Shown here piece after piece: positions 42,030 through 42,319 of a DNA stretch of 42,319 nt (positions are counted from its first letter, which is position 1; the number at the start of each line of letters is the position of its first letter). The stretch spans positions 1 to 42,319 of the forward strand of contig ONKB01000111.1 in NCBI GenBank assembly GCA_900318305.1, read 5' to 3'. A model generated the notes under the pieces. The model worked only from the letters and a program-made list of their open reading frames with translations, was not told the DNA's origin and did no database searches. The position numbers were made by a program, and so were the translations under genes. This DNA comes from an uncultured Prevotellaceae bacterium (GTDB lineage: Bacteria; Bacteroidota; Bacteroidia; Bacteroidales; Bacteroidaceae).

Positions 42030-42319
42030 TCATTGTCTGTACTTGGCTGAAGGTTAACGTGAGTTTGATATAAGGATTTCTCATCTCAATCCTCCCTGAG
42101 GAGAGGGGTTGGGAAGAGGCTTAGTTTGCTCAGGGTGAAGCCCTGCGACATCAAATACTACGACCTTCAGGGCCACCTGGAGGCCAGGCTCATTAGCCCC
42201 ATTAGCCCCATCAATCCCCATTGGCCTCATCCCCCAATTTCCCCCGCCTGAGATTTTGTCCATTTTGGGACAAAGGCAAATCTTGGGACAGGCCAAATGA
42301 CTTTAAAATGACAGGCGAA
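42030..42319. other. Intergenic right edge with G-rich tract and short repeats, no intact gene
   Basis: CCTCCCTGAGGAGAGGGGTT (42090-42109), followed by GGGAAGAGGC, resembles the AAGGGAGGGTGTTAAGGG tract near 201-218. CATTAGCCC is repeated around 42190-42205. TTTGTCC (42255-42261) and GGACAAA (42268-42274) form a small inverted repeat. The plus-strand frame 42135-42251 spells IKYYDLQGHLEAR, close to the 'YDLQGRR' tail motif of Prevotella secreted proteins, and may be a decayed fragment. No intact gene is seen. Confidence 0.4.

Noticed and set aside
42081-42296. 71-codon minus-strand frame at the right edge
   Set aside because: It covers simple GC-rich repeats (CATTAGCCC units), ends in PLPNPSPQGG, a known translation of G-rich intergenic elements, and has no family match.

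Overview
The window looks like a chromosomal segment of a Bacteroidales bacterium, most likely Prevotella or a close relative. Four things point there: a fused lpxC-fabZ gene, promoters of the Bacteroidetes type (TTTG, 19-20 bases, TAnnTTTG), almost no Shine-Dalgarno sequences, and families typical of the phylum (DUF4421, DUF5715, a secreted-protein tail of the form LDGRRLAKPQKG...). No tRNA, rRNA, CRISPR array, insertion sequence or prophage was recognised.

Layout. (1) 1-153 is the C-terminal end of a secreted protein cut by the window edge. (2) 417-11073, minus strand, is housekeeping: prfA, an orphan DNA adenine methylase, an HD phosphohydrolase, lpxD, lpxC-fabZ, lpxA, a small acidic protein, miaA and a class A penicillin-binding protein. 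It is read from a clear promoter in front of prfA, with a second possible one in front of the penicillin-binding protein. (3) 11358-12701 is an NhaD-type Na+/H+ antiporter. (4) 12871-25890, minus strand, is a compact Wzx/Wzy-type surface polysaccharide locus. It holds a WecA-like initiating transferase, an SLBB export protein, two Wzz-like proteins without a tyrosine kinase, Wzx, Wzy, three GT2 glycosyltransferases, a TupA-like ATP-grasp protein and a terminal DUF4421 outer-membrane protein. It has no nucleotide-sugar genes and no NusG-like antiterminator. (5) 25992-30526, minus strand, holds purM, lemA, a TPM-domain protein, aroE and menG/ubiE. (6) 30916-34684, plus strand, is a cassette of four hydrolases: a Tat-exported metallophosphoesterase, a secreted C26 amidotransferase-fold hydrolase, a secreted glycerophosphodiester phosphodiesterase and an HD protein. 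(7) 34772-40181, minus strand, holds phoH, purC, an FAD-dependent oxidoreductase with an N-terminal extension, and a sodium:solute symporter. (8) 40443-42029, plus strand, holds a DUF5715 protein with an M15-like zinc motif, and truA.

The most striking non-coding signal is a dispersed intergenic repeat found in front of five genes (nhaD, the SLBB export gene, purM, menG/ubiE and phoH). Read toward the gene, each proximal copy carries a complete promoter (TTTG, 19 or 20 bases, TAAYTTTG), with an inverted repeat at or just upstream of the -33 box. At purM and menG/ubiE the copies are tandem with the same 81-base period; at phoH the period is 72. The repeat therefore seems to be a duplicated or mobile promoter module rather than inert filler. 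It also creates false N-terminal extensions of open frames, so the starts of phoH and the SLBB protein are placed downstream of it.
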